Positions 7,983 through 15,110 of a DNA stretch of 26,034 nucleotides are shown here, in pieces (the first letter of the stretch is position 1; every line of letters starts with the position of its first letter). The translations under genes were made by a program, and so were the position numbers. Origin of the DNA: CAZADH01 sp964483805 (lineage in GTDB: Bacteria > Muiribacteriota > Ozemobacteria > Ozemobacterales > Ozemobacteraceae); assembly GCA_964483805.1 (NCBI GenBank), contig CAZADH010000054.1, positions 1 through 26,034 on the forward strand, given 5' to 3'. The notes below the pieces were generated by a model. It was not told where the DNA came from. It made no database searches and saw nothing but the letters and a program-made list of their open reading frames with translations.

Positions 7983-9089
7983 TCATGCCGGGTTCCGCAG
8001 GGCGGCCACCGCCGTCTCGACCAGGCGGGGCAGGTCGGCGATGGCGACCGGCACGATCTCGGCTTTGCCAATGGCGATGGGCAATACCAGGTGCAACTTG
8101 TCGTCGGCCTTTTTCTTGTCACGAAGCATCTGAGCCACCAGGGTCGGCCCGTCGAACTCCTGGGGCAGTTCGCAGGGCAGATCGAGGTCGCGGAACAGCG
8201 ACACCAGCGTTTCACGGTAATCGGCGCGCAGCACCCCAAGTTGTCGTGATACTTCGACCGCGAGCAGCATGCCCAGGGCAACCGCCTCGCCATGGCTGTG
8301 GCGCGCATACTCACCAATGGCCTCGATGGCATGACCGAAGGTGTGGCCGAGATTGAGCAGGGCACGGGGGCCGGCTTCGCGTTCGTCGTCGAGAACGATG
8401 GCCTTCTTGATGTTGACCGACCGCCGGACGAGGCGATGGATCAGGCCCAGATCGCGGCTCTTGATGGCCTGGCGACCGCGGTGGATGAAGCGGAAGTAGG
8501 CGGAGTCGGCAATGGCCCCGTGTTTGACCGCCTCGACCAGGCCGTAACACAGTTGGCTGAGCGGCAGGGTGTTGAGCGTCGTCAGTTCGATGGCGACGAG
8601 GGTGGGCTGTTTGAACGTGCCCATGAGGTTCTTGCCGGCTGGCAGGTTCACCGCCACCTTGCCGCCGACAGCCGCATCGACCATGGCCAGAAGCGTGGTC
8701 GGGAAGAACGCGAACGGAATCCCGCGCATGAACGTGGCGGCGACGAACCCGGCCAGATCACCGATGACGCCTCCGCCCAGGCCAACGACGAGTGAACTGC
8801 GGTCGAGCCCGCGGGCAAGCATCTTCTCGATGAGCGATACGGCGGTCGCGATCGACTTTTCGTGCTCGCCGTCAGGGATGACCAGCGGCACGACGTGGAA
8901 GTCGCGGGCTTGCAGCGCCAGCGAGAGCGGTTCGAGATACCAGCGGGCCACCACCTCATTGGTGATCAGCGCCACCTGGCGTCGGGCGCGGTGTCGCGTC
9001 AGCCGACCGGTCGCACGGGTCCAGACGTCGGTGCCGATCAGCACGTCGCAGGTGTCGGTGCGGGTGAACTCGAGGGTTTGTGTTTCCGT
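7983..9089 (-). CDS. aroB: 3-dehydroquinate synthase with apparent ACG start
   Basis: This enzyme converts DAHP to 3-dehydroquinate, the second step of the shikimate pathway, using NAD and a divalent metal. From the proposed start it has 368 residues, close to the usual length. Motifs seen: PDGE (72-75), GGGVIGDLAGF (105-115), PTTLLAMVDAAVGGK (130-144), and metal ligands E186 (LVEAVKHG), H249 (NLGHTFGH) and H266 (HSHGEA). The N-terminal beta strand (ETQTLEF) aligns with the start of E. coli AroB, but no ATG, GTG or TTG precedes it in frame. The codon at the right place is ACG (9089-9087), 8 nt after GGAGG. The first canonical alternative, GTG at 9044, removes the first strand and lacks a ribosome binding site. 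Upstream tatD ends 5 nt earlier, suggesting translational coupling. The product call is firm; the start is uncertain. Confidence 0.9.
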   Translation of the reverse strand, partial: TETQTLEFTRTDTCDVLIGTDVWTRATGRLTRHRARRQVALITNEVVARWYLEPLSLALQARDFHVVPLVIPDGEHEKSIATAVSLIEKMLARGLDRSSLVVGLGGGVIGDLAGFVAATFMRGIPFAFFPTTLLAMVDAAVGGKVAVNLPAGKNLMGTFKQPTLVAIELTTLNTLPLSQLCYGLVEAVKHGAIADSAYFRFIHRGRQAIKSRDLGLIHRLVRRSVNIKKAIVLDDEREAGPRALLNLGHTFGHAIEAIGEYARHSHGEAVALGMLLAVEVSRQLGVLRADYRETLVSLFRDLDLPCELPQEFDGPTLVAQMLRDKKKADDKLHLVLPIAIGKAEIVPVAIADLPRLVETAVAALRNPA

Positions 9090-9093
9090 AGGG

Positions 9094-9885
9094 TTATCCT
9101 CCGTCGGCGAGCAACGTGCGGCCGAAGAACCGGTGCGCATTGGCCGTGAGGGCGGCGGCGAGGTCATCGGGCGCTTGCTCACGGACCTGGGCAAGGCGAT
9201 TGAACGTGTGCACCAGCAGGCCCGGGTGGTTGCGTTTGCCCCGCAGCGGTTCAGGAGCGAGATAGGGGCAGTCGGTTTCGAGCAGGATTCGATCGAGGGG
9301 CAGGAACCGGAAGACGGCGCGGGTCGACTCGGCCTTCTTGTAGGTGAGCACACCGCCGATGGCCAGCATGAACCCGGCATCGAGGGTGCGCCGCGCCTCG
9401 TCGAGGTCGCCGCTGAAGCAATGCAGCAGCACCTGGGGCGGCCGCGGCAGCGAGCCGATCAACGACCAGAACTCGGCAAAGGCCTCGCGCAGGTGGATGA
9501 CCACCGGTTTGTTGCGGGTTGCCGCGAAACACCACTGATCGACGAAGGCTGTGCGTTGCTGGTCTCGCGGCGACAGATCGTAATGGTAATCGAGGCCGAT
9601 TTCGCCCACCCCCAGCACCTTGTCGCGGGCGAGCATCTGGTCGAGTTCGGCCTCCGAGGCTTTGCCCTGCCAGGTCTTGGCATCGTGCGGATGCACGCCC
9701 ACCACCGCCCAACACGAAGGGTGCCGTGCCGCCAGTTCGACGACGGCGCGACTCGTGTTCAGGCAAGCCCCCACATTGACGATCGCTGCGACCCCGGCCG
9801 CGTTGGCGGCGGCGATGAGGGTGTCGCGATCGTCGGCGAACGCCTTGTCGTCGAGGTGGGCGTGACTGTCGATCAGGCGGATCAT
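9094..9885 (-). CDS. tatD: TatD family metal-dependent hydrolase (DNase)
   Basis: This 263-residue protein has the full TatD set: HAH (H8, H10), VGEIGLDY with E95, H131 in VIHLRE, H155 in LLHCFSGD and D205 in LLETDCPYL. These residues bind two metal ions in a TIM barrel that acts as a 3'-5' exodeoxyribonuclease or related phosphoesterase in the cytoplasm. The length is typical. The ATG at 9885 has no clear Shine-Dalgarno. It follows metG by 48 nt and precedes aroB by 5 nt; metG-tatD adjacency is common in bacteria. A short out-of-frame ORF upstream ends in TGA overlapping this ATG and might aid re-initiation. Confidence 0.93.
   Translation of the reverse strand: MIRLIDSHAHLDDKAFADDRDTLIAAANAAGVAAIVNVGACLNTSRAVVELAARHPSCWAVVGVHPHDAKTWQGKASEAELDQMLARDKVLGVGEIGLDYHYDLSPRDQQRTAFVDQWCFAATRNKPVVIHLREAFAEFWSLIGSLPRPPQVLLHCFSGDLDEARRTLDAGFMLAIGGVLTYKKAESTRAVFRFLPLDRILLETDCPYLAPEPLRGKRNHPGLLVHTFNRLAQVREQAPDDLAAALTANAHRFFGRTLLADGG
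9097..9102 (-). promoter_or_regulatory. Shine-Dalgarno that fixes the aroB start
   Basis: GGAGGA on the minus strand overlaps the last codons of tatD. Counting 8 nt from GGAGG leads to the ACG codon at 9089, and no other initiation codon lies in range. Confidence 0.75.
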
Positions 9886-9933
9886 CGGGGGATGAAAATA
9901 CGTTGTATTGACATCAAGAACGCGCGGCGGCGG

Positions 9934-11946
9934 TCACTTGACCCGCACTCCGGGTTTGGCCGGCTTCGACGGCACCACGAGGGCGAGACCGCCGTCATCG
10001 GTGCCAGCGGCGAGAATCATGCCGTGCGATTCGATGCCGCGGATCTTCGCGGGTTTGAGATTCTTCACCACCACCACCTGTTTGCCAATCAGGTCCGCCG
10101 GATGGTAATACAGGGCGATCCCGGCCACGACCTGGCGCTGCTCTCCGCCGATGCGCACGGTCAGCTTCAACAACCGGTCGGCGCCCTCGACCTTTTCACC
10201 GGCGATGACCTCGCCGATCGCGAGTTCGGTTTGCATGAAGGTGTCGTAATCGATGGTGGCCGGTGGCGCCCCGGCCTGCGATTGGCCGGTCTTCTTGCCG
10301 TCGGCCCGGCTGTCGGCCTTCGCGGGGGCCTTGTTCCCTGGGTCGGTGGCAGCTTTGGTCGGCTTCTCGGCCGTCTGGCCTTTCAGGGCAGCGATGCGCT
10401 CGGTATCGATGCGCGGGAACAGCGGCTCCGGCGACTTGCAGCGCAGCCCGTCGGGCAGACCGCCCCACACCAGCTCGGGCAGAGGCTCGAAAGCGGGGGG
10501 CAACCCGAGTTGTTCGATGAATTTGGGTGCGATGTGTGGCATGACCGGTGCGATCAGGTGAGCAATATGACGTATTCCTTCGCCGACCACGAAAAACACC
10601 TCGTCGAGCAGCTCGGTCTTGCCCTCTTTGGCGAGCGTCCAGGGGGCGGTGGTGTCGATGTACTTGTTCAGGCGGCTGACCAGTTCCCAGGTCTTTTTGA
10701 GCGCCTCGTGGAACATCAGTTCTTCCATGGCCGCGATCATGCCCTTCTTGACCTCGGCGGCCAGGGCGGCAATCTCTTGCGATGCGGGCAGTTGCAGCGT
10801 CGCCGGTTTGTGGAAGGTGCCGTCGCGGTGGCGCAGAACCTGCGGCAGGGTGCGGTGGCACAGGTTGCCCAGATCGTTGGCGAGATCGGCGTTGTAACGG
10901 GTGACGAAGCCGCCGTCGCTGAAGCTGGCGTCACTGCCGAACACCATCTCGCGCAGGATGAAATACCGGAACGGATCGAGCCCGTAGCGGTCGACGAGTT
11001 CGAGCGGATTGAGCANNNNNNNNNNCACGTTGCCGGTGGTCTTGCTCATTTTGACCTCGTCGACGACCCACCAGCCGTGGGCGAAGATGCATTGGGGCAA
11101 AGGCAGGCCCAGAGCCAGCAACATCGTGCACCAGTAGACGCTGTGCGTCGTGAGAATGTCTTTGCCGATGAGATGATAATTCGCCGGCCAGAAGCGCCCG
11201 AAGCACTCTTTGTTGCGGGGGTAGCCGATGGCGCTGATGTAGTTCGTCAGGGCATCGACCCACACGTAGGTGACGTAGTCGGGCGCAAACGGCAGTTCGA
11301 TGCCCCACGACAAGCGCGCTTTGGGGCGGCTGATGCACAGATCGTTGAGCGGTTGGGCGAGAAAACCGAGCACCTCGTTGCGCCGGTTTTCCGGGCGGAT
11401 GAACCCGGGATTGGCGCTGATGTGGTCAATCAATTGTTGTTGAAACGCCGACATCCGGAAGAAATGGCTCTTCTCGCTGATCTCGTGCACGGGCCGCTTG
11501 CAGTCGGGGCAGAGCTTGTCGGGCACGTCCTTTTCGGTCCAGAAGCGTTCGCAAGGAGTGCAATACAATCCTGAATACGTCGACTCGTAGATGTGCCCGC
11601 GGTTGTGCAGGTCGGTCAATACGTGCTGCACGGCCTCACGGTGCGCCGGATCGGTGGTGCGGATGAACCGATCGTAGGTGATGTCGAGCTTGGTCCACAG
11701 CGCCTTGAACTTCTCAGCCATGCGGTCGCAGTGTTCCTGCGGGGTGATCCCGGCGGCGGTGGCGGCCTGCTGCACCTTCTGGCCGTGCTCGTCGGAGCCG
11801 GTCAGAAAGAAAGCCTTGCGGCCCATGGCCCGCTGGAAGCGGGTCGCCGCATCGGCGGCGATGGTCGTGAAGGCATGCCCGAGGTGCAACTCGGCGTTCG
11901 CGTAGTAGATCGGCGTGGTGATATAGAACGGATTGACGCGGTTCAT
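9934..11946 (-). CDS. metG: Methionyl-tRNA synthetase with C-terminal tRNA-binding domain (interrupted by 10 N)
   Basis: This enzyme charges tRNA-Met. As assembled it has 670 codons. HLGH (21-24) is the HIGH-type motif and KMSKT (299-303) the KMSKS-type motif. A Cys4 zinc knuckle is visible (C129, C132, C146, C149). The anticodon-binding helical region follows, then a Lys/Ala/Gly-rich linker (about 520-560), and from about 565 a C-terminal EMAPII/Arc1p-like tRNA-binding domain (FMQTELAIGEVIAGEKVEGADRL in part). The start ATG 11946 has AGGAG 5 nt upstream, overlapping the end of the preceding gene 12 nt away. The N-run at 11016-11025 sits right after GNV of the KMSKS loop. As written it adds about four residues to a conserved loop (see findings). 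The gene is probably intact in the organism. Confidence 0.95.
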   Translation of the reverse strand: MNRVNPFYITTPIYYANAELHLGHAFTTIAADAATRFQRAMGRKAFFLTGSDEHGQKVQQAATAAGITPQEHCDRMAEKFKALWTKLDITYDRFIRTTDPAHREAVQHVLTDLHNRGHIYESTYSGLYCTPCERFWTEKDVPDKLCPDCKRPVHEISEKSHFFRMSAFQQQLIDHISANPGFIRPENRRNEVLGFLAQPLNDLCISRPKARLSWGIELPFAPDYVTYVWVDALTNYISAIGYPRNKECFGRFWPANYHLIGKDILTTHSVYWCTMLLALGLPLPQCIFAHGWWVVDEVKMSKTTGNVXXXXLNPLELVDRYGLDPFRYFILREMVFGSDASFSDGGFVTRYNADLANDLGNLCHRTLPQVLRHRDGTFHKPATLQLPASQEIAALAAEVKKGMIAAMEELMFHEALKKTWELVSRLNKYIDTTAPWTLAKEGKTELLDEVFFVVGEGIRHIAHLIAPVMPHIAPKFIEQLGLPPAFEPLPELVWGGLPDGLRCKSPEPLFPRIDTERIAALKGQTAEKPTKAATDPGNKAPAKADSRADGKKTGQSQAGAPPATIDYDTFMQTELAIGEVIAGEKVEGADRLLKLTVRIGGEQRQVVAGIALYYHPADLIGKQVVVVKNLKPAKIRGIESHGMILAAGTDDGGLALVVPSKPAKPGVRVK
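11016..11025. other. Scaffold gap of 10 N inside metG
   Basis: Ten N bases mark an assembly join. The frame is preserved across it. The flanks are GTG on one side and TG on the other, read on the minus strand, and overlapping those two bases restores the expected protein sequence, so the gap is probably artificial. Confidence 0.95.
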
Positions 11947-11958
11947 GGTAACTCCTGG

Positions 11959-13446
11959 TCAGATCTGGGCGCCGGACTTGCCGCCGGCTCCACCTTCGGA
12001 TTGGTTGCGGCCGAAGATCACGGCGCGGTTGCGGCCACCGACCTTGGCCTGCTCGAGGGCGGCCAGAGCCTGTTCGAGCAGTTTGGCTGCGTCGGCGGTG
12101 GTGTCGGGGAAATTGGCGATGCCGGCCGACAAATGAAACTGGAACTGCATGTTCTTGAATGTGAAACTGAGTGATTCGATCGCTTCTTTGATGCGGCCGG
12201 CAAGAAACACGCCGCCGGCGGTGTCGGTGTGCGGCAACAGGAGGTAGAAACGGTCTTTCGCCCGGGAACCCAGGTCCATGTCGCGCAGTTGCCGTTGCAC
12301 GACCTGGCCGATCTGGTTGCCGACCTCGAGGGCAAACTCGGGGGTGGCATTGTGCACGACCTGCTGGAACCGGTCGACGTCGAGAATCATGACGGTCAGT
12401 GGTTGGGCGTAACGCACGGCCCGCGTGCCCTCTTCATCGAGTTGCCCGCGCCAGACCTTGTGGCTGATCAACCCGGTGACGTCATCGCGGAAAAGATTGC
12501 GGTAAACGCGGTTGCGCTCGATGACCAGGGCGGCGAGCGTGCACAGATCCTGGGCGAACGGGATATCCTCATTGCGGAACAACGGTGGATTGATGCGGTT
12601 CGAGAAGTTCATCACGCCCAGTGCCTTGCCGTCTTCACCGAGGATGGGGGCGCACAGGATGCTCGCCGTCCGCTCTTCGCGCGTGCGGAACTCGGAAAAG
12701 ACCTTGAAACGCTTGTCTTTGTATCCCTGGTTGGCGATGATCGGCAGCCCCTCTTTGATGACCTGACCGGCGATCCCTTCGCTGGGTTTGAGCTTGATCG
12801 CCGGATACTGATCTTCGGCCAGGTCTTCGAGCAGCGATTGCTCGACCCCCCGCACGCAGGCGACCTTCATCTCGAGCGTCTCGCGATTGACCAGGATGAT
12901 CGAAGCCCATTGCACGTTGAGGGCGCGCACCGACTCGTCGAGAATCGTCTTGAGGTTCTCTTGAAAATCGAAGGTCGTGTTGAGTTTGCGGGCAATGGTC
13001 AGGCACGAACGCGTGAGGTGCAGTTGCCGTTCGACCTCGGTTGCCGCGGCTCGGCTCTCTTCGATCGCGTCTTTTGATGACTGCTGGGCCTTGGCGAGCT
13101 TGGCCAGTTCGCCCTTCCAGAGGCCAAACACCTGATCGAGATCGCCCGCGAGCGACGACATCTCGTCACTTCCGGGGTCATCGACCGTGATCGGCTGCCG
13201 CTTCTTGATGAACGTGGCAATCCGACTGCGGATGCGCTTGATCGGTCGGGTCAGGGAATAGGCGAGCACGGCCGCCATCAACCCGCCAAGAAACAGGCAG
13301 AACGCCGACAGGAACAGCGAAACCTTGAAATTCATCGGCAGGTCGAACGCAAGTGAAGCCGAATAGACGATGAGGGGCAGCGCCAGCGTCAACACCATGA
13401 CGCCCATGATGCGGGCGCGAATCGGGACGTTGCGGAACAGTTCCAT
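11959..13446 (-). CDS. Membrane HAMP-GAF receptor with degenerate GGDEF domain
   Basis: This 495-residue protein has two membrane helices (about 13-33 and 43-63) with a very short loop between them. A HAMP-like region follows (about 62-115, with LTRPIKRIRSRI), then a coiled coil (112-145), a GAF domain (about 150-312) and a GGDEF-like domain (about 320-480). The nucleotidyl cyclase fold is recognisable from DDVTGL and LDVDRF (355-360). The catalytic GGDEF loop, however, is replaced by AKDRF (396-400), and no I-site RxxD is evident before it. It is therefore unlikely to make cyclic di-GMP and may bind a nucleotide or a partner. The ATG at 13446 lacks a Shine-Dalgarno but follows a short leader ORF. 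It is the first gene of the probable metG-tatD-aroB operon, an unusual place for a signalling protein. Confidence 0.85.
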   Translation of the reverse strand: MELFRNVPIRARIMGVMVLTLALPLIVYSASLAFDLPMNFKVSLFLSAFCLFLGGLMAAVLAYSLTRPIKRIRSRIATFIKKRQPITVDDPGSDEMSSLAGDLDQVFGLWKGELAKLAKAQQSSKDAIEESRAAATEVERQLHLTRSCLTIARKLNTTFDFQENLKTILDESVRALNVQWASIILVNRETLEMKVACVRGVEQSLLEDLAEDQYPAIKLKPSEGIAGQVIKEGLPIIANQGYKDKRFKVFSEFRTREERTASILCAPILGEDGKALGVMNFSNRINPPLFRNEDIPFAQDLCTLAALVIERNRVYRNLFRDDVTGLISHKVWRGQLDEEGTRAVRYAQPLTVMILDVDRFQQVVHNATPEFALEVGNQIGQVVQRQLRDMDLGSRAKDRFYLLLPHTDTAGGVFLAGRIKEAIESLSFTFKNMQFQFHLSAGIANFPDTTADAAKLLEQALAALEQAKVGGRNRAVIFGRNQSEGGAGGKSGAQI

Positions 13447-13448
13447 GG

Positions 13449-13484
13449 TCAGAACCGTTGCACAGACGACGTCGAGCGCAGCAT
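13449..13484 (-). CDS. Possible 11-residue leader ORF
   Basis: ATG 13484 follows GGGGAG at 5 nt spacing and encodes MLRSTSSVQRF, ending in a TGA two bases before the ATG of the GGDEF-like gene. It lies inside the predicted 5' leader of the operon. The downstream gene lacks its own ribosome binding site, so coupled re-initiation is possible. Such a short ORF may be chance. Confidence 0.25.
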   Translation of the reverse strand: MLRSTSSVQRF

Positions 13485-13536
13485 GACTTCTCCCCGGGAA
13501 CGACCGGTTGCCGGACGGTGATCGTTCCGCCGCTGA

Positions 13537-13565
13537 ATTCTAGGTGTCCGGGGGGCAAAAGTCAA
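13537..13565 (-). promoter_or_regulatory. Near-consensus promoter of the GGDEF-metG-tatD-aroB operon
   Basis: On the minus strand TTGACT (13565-13560) and TAGAAT (13542-13537) are exactly 17 bp apart; each has 5 of 6 consensus bases. The transcript would start near 13530, giving a leader of about 84 nt. No equally good promoter is visible between the genes downstream until nrdJ. Confidence 0.82.
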
Positions 13566-13635
13566 CGCAGGACCCGGTGACCGTCGGTCTGGCCAAACAG
13601 TGATCAGTAGCGGATTCCACCGCCGCAGGCCGAAA

Positions 13636-13667
13636 CGATCGATGTGGCAGGCGCGGTCTATCGATCG
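13636..13667 (-). terminator. Weak terminator-like inverted repeat after the 7TM gene
   Basis: CGATCGAT (13636-13643) and ATCGATCG (13660-13667) form an 8-bp stem with a 16-nt loop overlapping the stop codon of the 7TM gene. On the minus strand the stem is followed by only TTT. It could be a terminator or a chance palindrome. Confidence 0.35.
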
Positions 13668-14737
13668 CTTCGCAGCGTGGGGTCGTTGGGCCTGGCCGAG
13701 GGCGGAGCCGTGTCGGCGGCCGCTTCACGGGGTGACTCACAGCGCTTGATCATGAGGTCGATTTCGTCGCGCAGCTTGCGCAGTTCGTCGACGCGCTGGT
13801 CGAGCACCAGGACCAGGAAGTTCGGATTGTGGAAAATGCTCAGGGCGCGCGCCTCGGGATCGAGGAACCAGGCGTCGATCAAGCGGCGGCAGCCATATTG
13901 AATCGGACCGAAGAGAATCACGACGACGAGGGCTGGGACGAGCTGGCCCAGCAGCGTGTTGGCCGGCAGGTAATTCTGCAGATTGTTCTCGGCAAAGTTC
14001 TCGATGGCGAAGTAGACAATCGCCATGCCCACGGTCATCAACGAATAATAGACGCCCAGGCCGATGACCAGATCGACCTCGAGAAGCCGGTAGCGCAGCG
14101 TCGTGTAGGCAACAATGAGCATGAACACCAGCGTCGCCCACTCGACGATGGGCGTGCCGAACCCGTAGATGAACTGCTTGCGCATCAAGATGTCGTGCAA
14201 GGAGCAGAGGCAGTAGAATGCTTCGCCCAACAGGATAAACTCGGCCTGGCGCCGCTGCATTTCGTCGGGACTGCCCAGGCGCACTTTGAGCAGGCGCCAG
14301 GCGATGCGGACCAGCAGAACGGTCATGATGGCTGCATACACCCCCAACAACGGGCCGCCGACCCCTTGCGGGGCGTTGGTGATGCACTGCAGCTCATCGC
14401 GAATGAACTGGTCGGTCAACAGTGTGGCGGAAAAGAACAGCGCCGCCAGCCAGGCGAGAACCCGGGTCCGGGGCCGTGCGAAACGGCCGTCGATGACCGC
14501 ATCGGGAAACTCGGCGAACAGCGGGATCAGCGCAATGGCGCCCAGATACTGGACTTTGACCACCCAGGCCGCCGGATACTGGCAGAACAGCATCTGCCAT
14601 ACATCGTAATGACACGCCGCCGCGGCGATGCCGGCGAAAACCTGACGGATGGCCTGGCGGGGCGCCCGCCACCAGACAAACAGGCCGAGGCCGAAGGCCA
14701 GGGCAGCGGCGACACCGGGAGCGATCATGCGCAACAT
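13658..14737 (-). CDS. 7TM sensor-like membrane protein without kinase domain
   Basis: This 359-residue protein is strongly hydrophobic through residue 290. The approximate helices are 5-23, 32-45, 63-77, 95-110, 131-148, 205-220, 230-252 and 270-285. The layout resembles the N-terminal membrane sensor of 7TM/16TM histidine kinases, but the chain ends about 70 residues after the last helix. That tail includes IQYGCRRLIDAWFLDPEA, a short helical segment (about 318-342) and a Pro/Ala-rich end. There are no kinase, HATPase or output motifs. The ATG 14737 has no ribosome binding site and lies 6 nt after a perfect TATAAT, so the mRNA is probably leaderless. An in-frame ATG at 14728 is an alternative start. 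It lies upstream of the degenerate GGDEF receptor gene, which has its own promoter. Function unknown; it may sense a signal with a separate partner. Confidence 0.8.
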   Translation of the reverse strand: MLRMIAPGVAAALAFGLGLFVWWRAPRQAIRQVFAGIAAAACHYDVWQMLFCQYPAAWVVKVQYLGAIALIPLFAEFPDAVIDGRFARPRTRVLAWLAALFFSATLLTDQFIRDELQCITNAPQGVGGPLLGVYAAIMTVLLVRIAWRLLKVRLGSPDEMQRRQAEFILLGEAFYCLCSLHDILMRKQFIYGFGTPIVEWATLVFMLIVAYTTLRYRLLEVDLVIGLGVYYSLMTVGMAIVYFAIENFAENNLQNYLPANTLLGQLVPALVVVILFGPIQYGCRRLIDAWFLDPEARALSIFHNPNFLVLVLDQRVDELRKLRDEIDLMIKRCESPREAAADTAPPSARPNDPTLRSDR

Positions 14738-14743
14738 GCGCCG

Positions 14744-14749
14744 ATTATA
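14744..14749 (-). promoter_or_regulatory. -10 element for a leaderless transcript of the 7TM gene
   Basis: A perfect TATAAT on the minus strand ends 6 nt before the ATG at 14737. Transcription starting at the usual distance would begin at or next to the A of that ATG. No convincing -35 hexamer is visible in the GC-rich sequence upstream. Confidence 0.55.
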
Positions 14750-14750
14750 T

Positions 14751-14790
14751 CACCGGAGGCCGCCGGCGAGAACACCGACGGCGGCCGGTG
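14751..14790 (-). terminator. Strong GC hairpin between the small ORF and the 7TM gene
   Basis: An 8-bp GC stem (14758-14765 with 14779-14786) is extended by CACC/GGTG (14751-14754 with 14787-14790) across a 3-nt bulge. No T-run follows on the minus strand; the sequence goes straight into TATAAT. It may end the small-gene transcript before the next promoter. Confidence 0.4.
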
Positions 14791-14829
14791 CGTGCGATCC
14801 AGCTCCGGGGGCCGGGGTGTTCGGCCCGC

Positions 14830-14991
14830 TCAGAACTGGTAGATCACCTCGAGCTCGTCTTTCACGAGTTGCCAGACCTCGCGGGCGAGCGGGTCGGTGG
14901 CGTCTTGAAAGCGGCGCTGGGCCTGAGCGTACCGTTGGCGGATCTCGTCGCTGGGGTTCAGCTTCTTGAAGTGGGGGGTGCGGGCGGCCAT
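14830..14991 (-). CDS. Small 53-residue hypothetical protein
   Basis: ATG 14991 is preceded by GAGGAGG at 8 nt spacing, one of the best ribosome binding sites in the window, and the frame ends in TGA at 14830. The product is highly charged and helical: MAARTPHFKKLNPSDEIRQ, then RYAQAQRRFQDATDPLAREV, then a closing stretch ending in EVIYQF. There are no cysteines, signal peptide or membrane segment. I do not recognise the family. It lies between the glycosyltransferase pair and the 7TM gene, bounded by a terminator-like element upstream and a GC hairpin downstream, suggesting its own short transcript. A TATAAA lies about 75 nt upstream (minus strand), without a clear -35. Confidence 0.7.
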   Translation of the reverse strand: MAARTPHFKKLNPSDEIRQRYAQAQRRFQDATDPLAREVWQLVKDELEVIYQF

Positions 14992-15079
14992 GGCGTTTGC
15001 CTCCTCGTGGGTGTGAGCATGGTTTTCTTGCTTCCACTAGAGTTATCGGCAAAACGTCGGGCGGACTTTATACCCTGCG

Positions 15080-15110
15080 AAAAAAAAGTTTGCCCCGAAT
15101 CTTATCGGCA
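15080..15110 (-). terminator. Probable terminator of the glycosyltransferase pair
   Basis: On the minus strand a stem formed by TGCCGA and TCGGGGCA (with a two-base bulge) spans the stop codon of the GT4 gene. It is followed by AAAC and eight consecutive T bases (15087-15080). The stem is modest but the T tract is the longest in the window. Confidence 0.55.

Noticed and set aside
7983..9380. A longer aroB reading frame beginning within tatD
   Set aside because: The extra N-terminal sequence is low-complexity and overlaps a well-supported tatD frame.
9885..9933. A 10-codon ORF just upstream of tatD whose TGA overlaps its ATG
   Set aside because: It has no Shine-Dalgarno and no other support; the overlap is likely chance.
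8569..11574. A 1001-codon open frame on the plus strand opposite metG, tatD and aroB
   Set aside because: It runs antisense across three genes with strong catalytic motifs, passes through the N gap and has no recognisable domain. It is a high-GC shadow frame.
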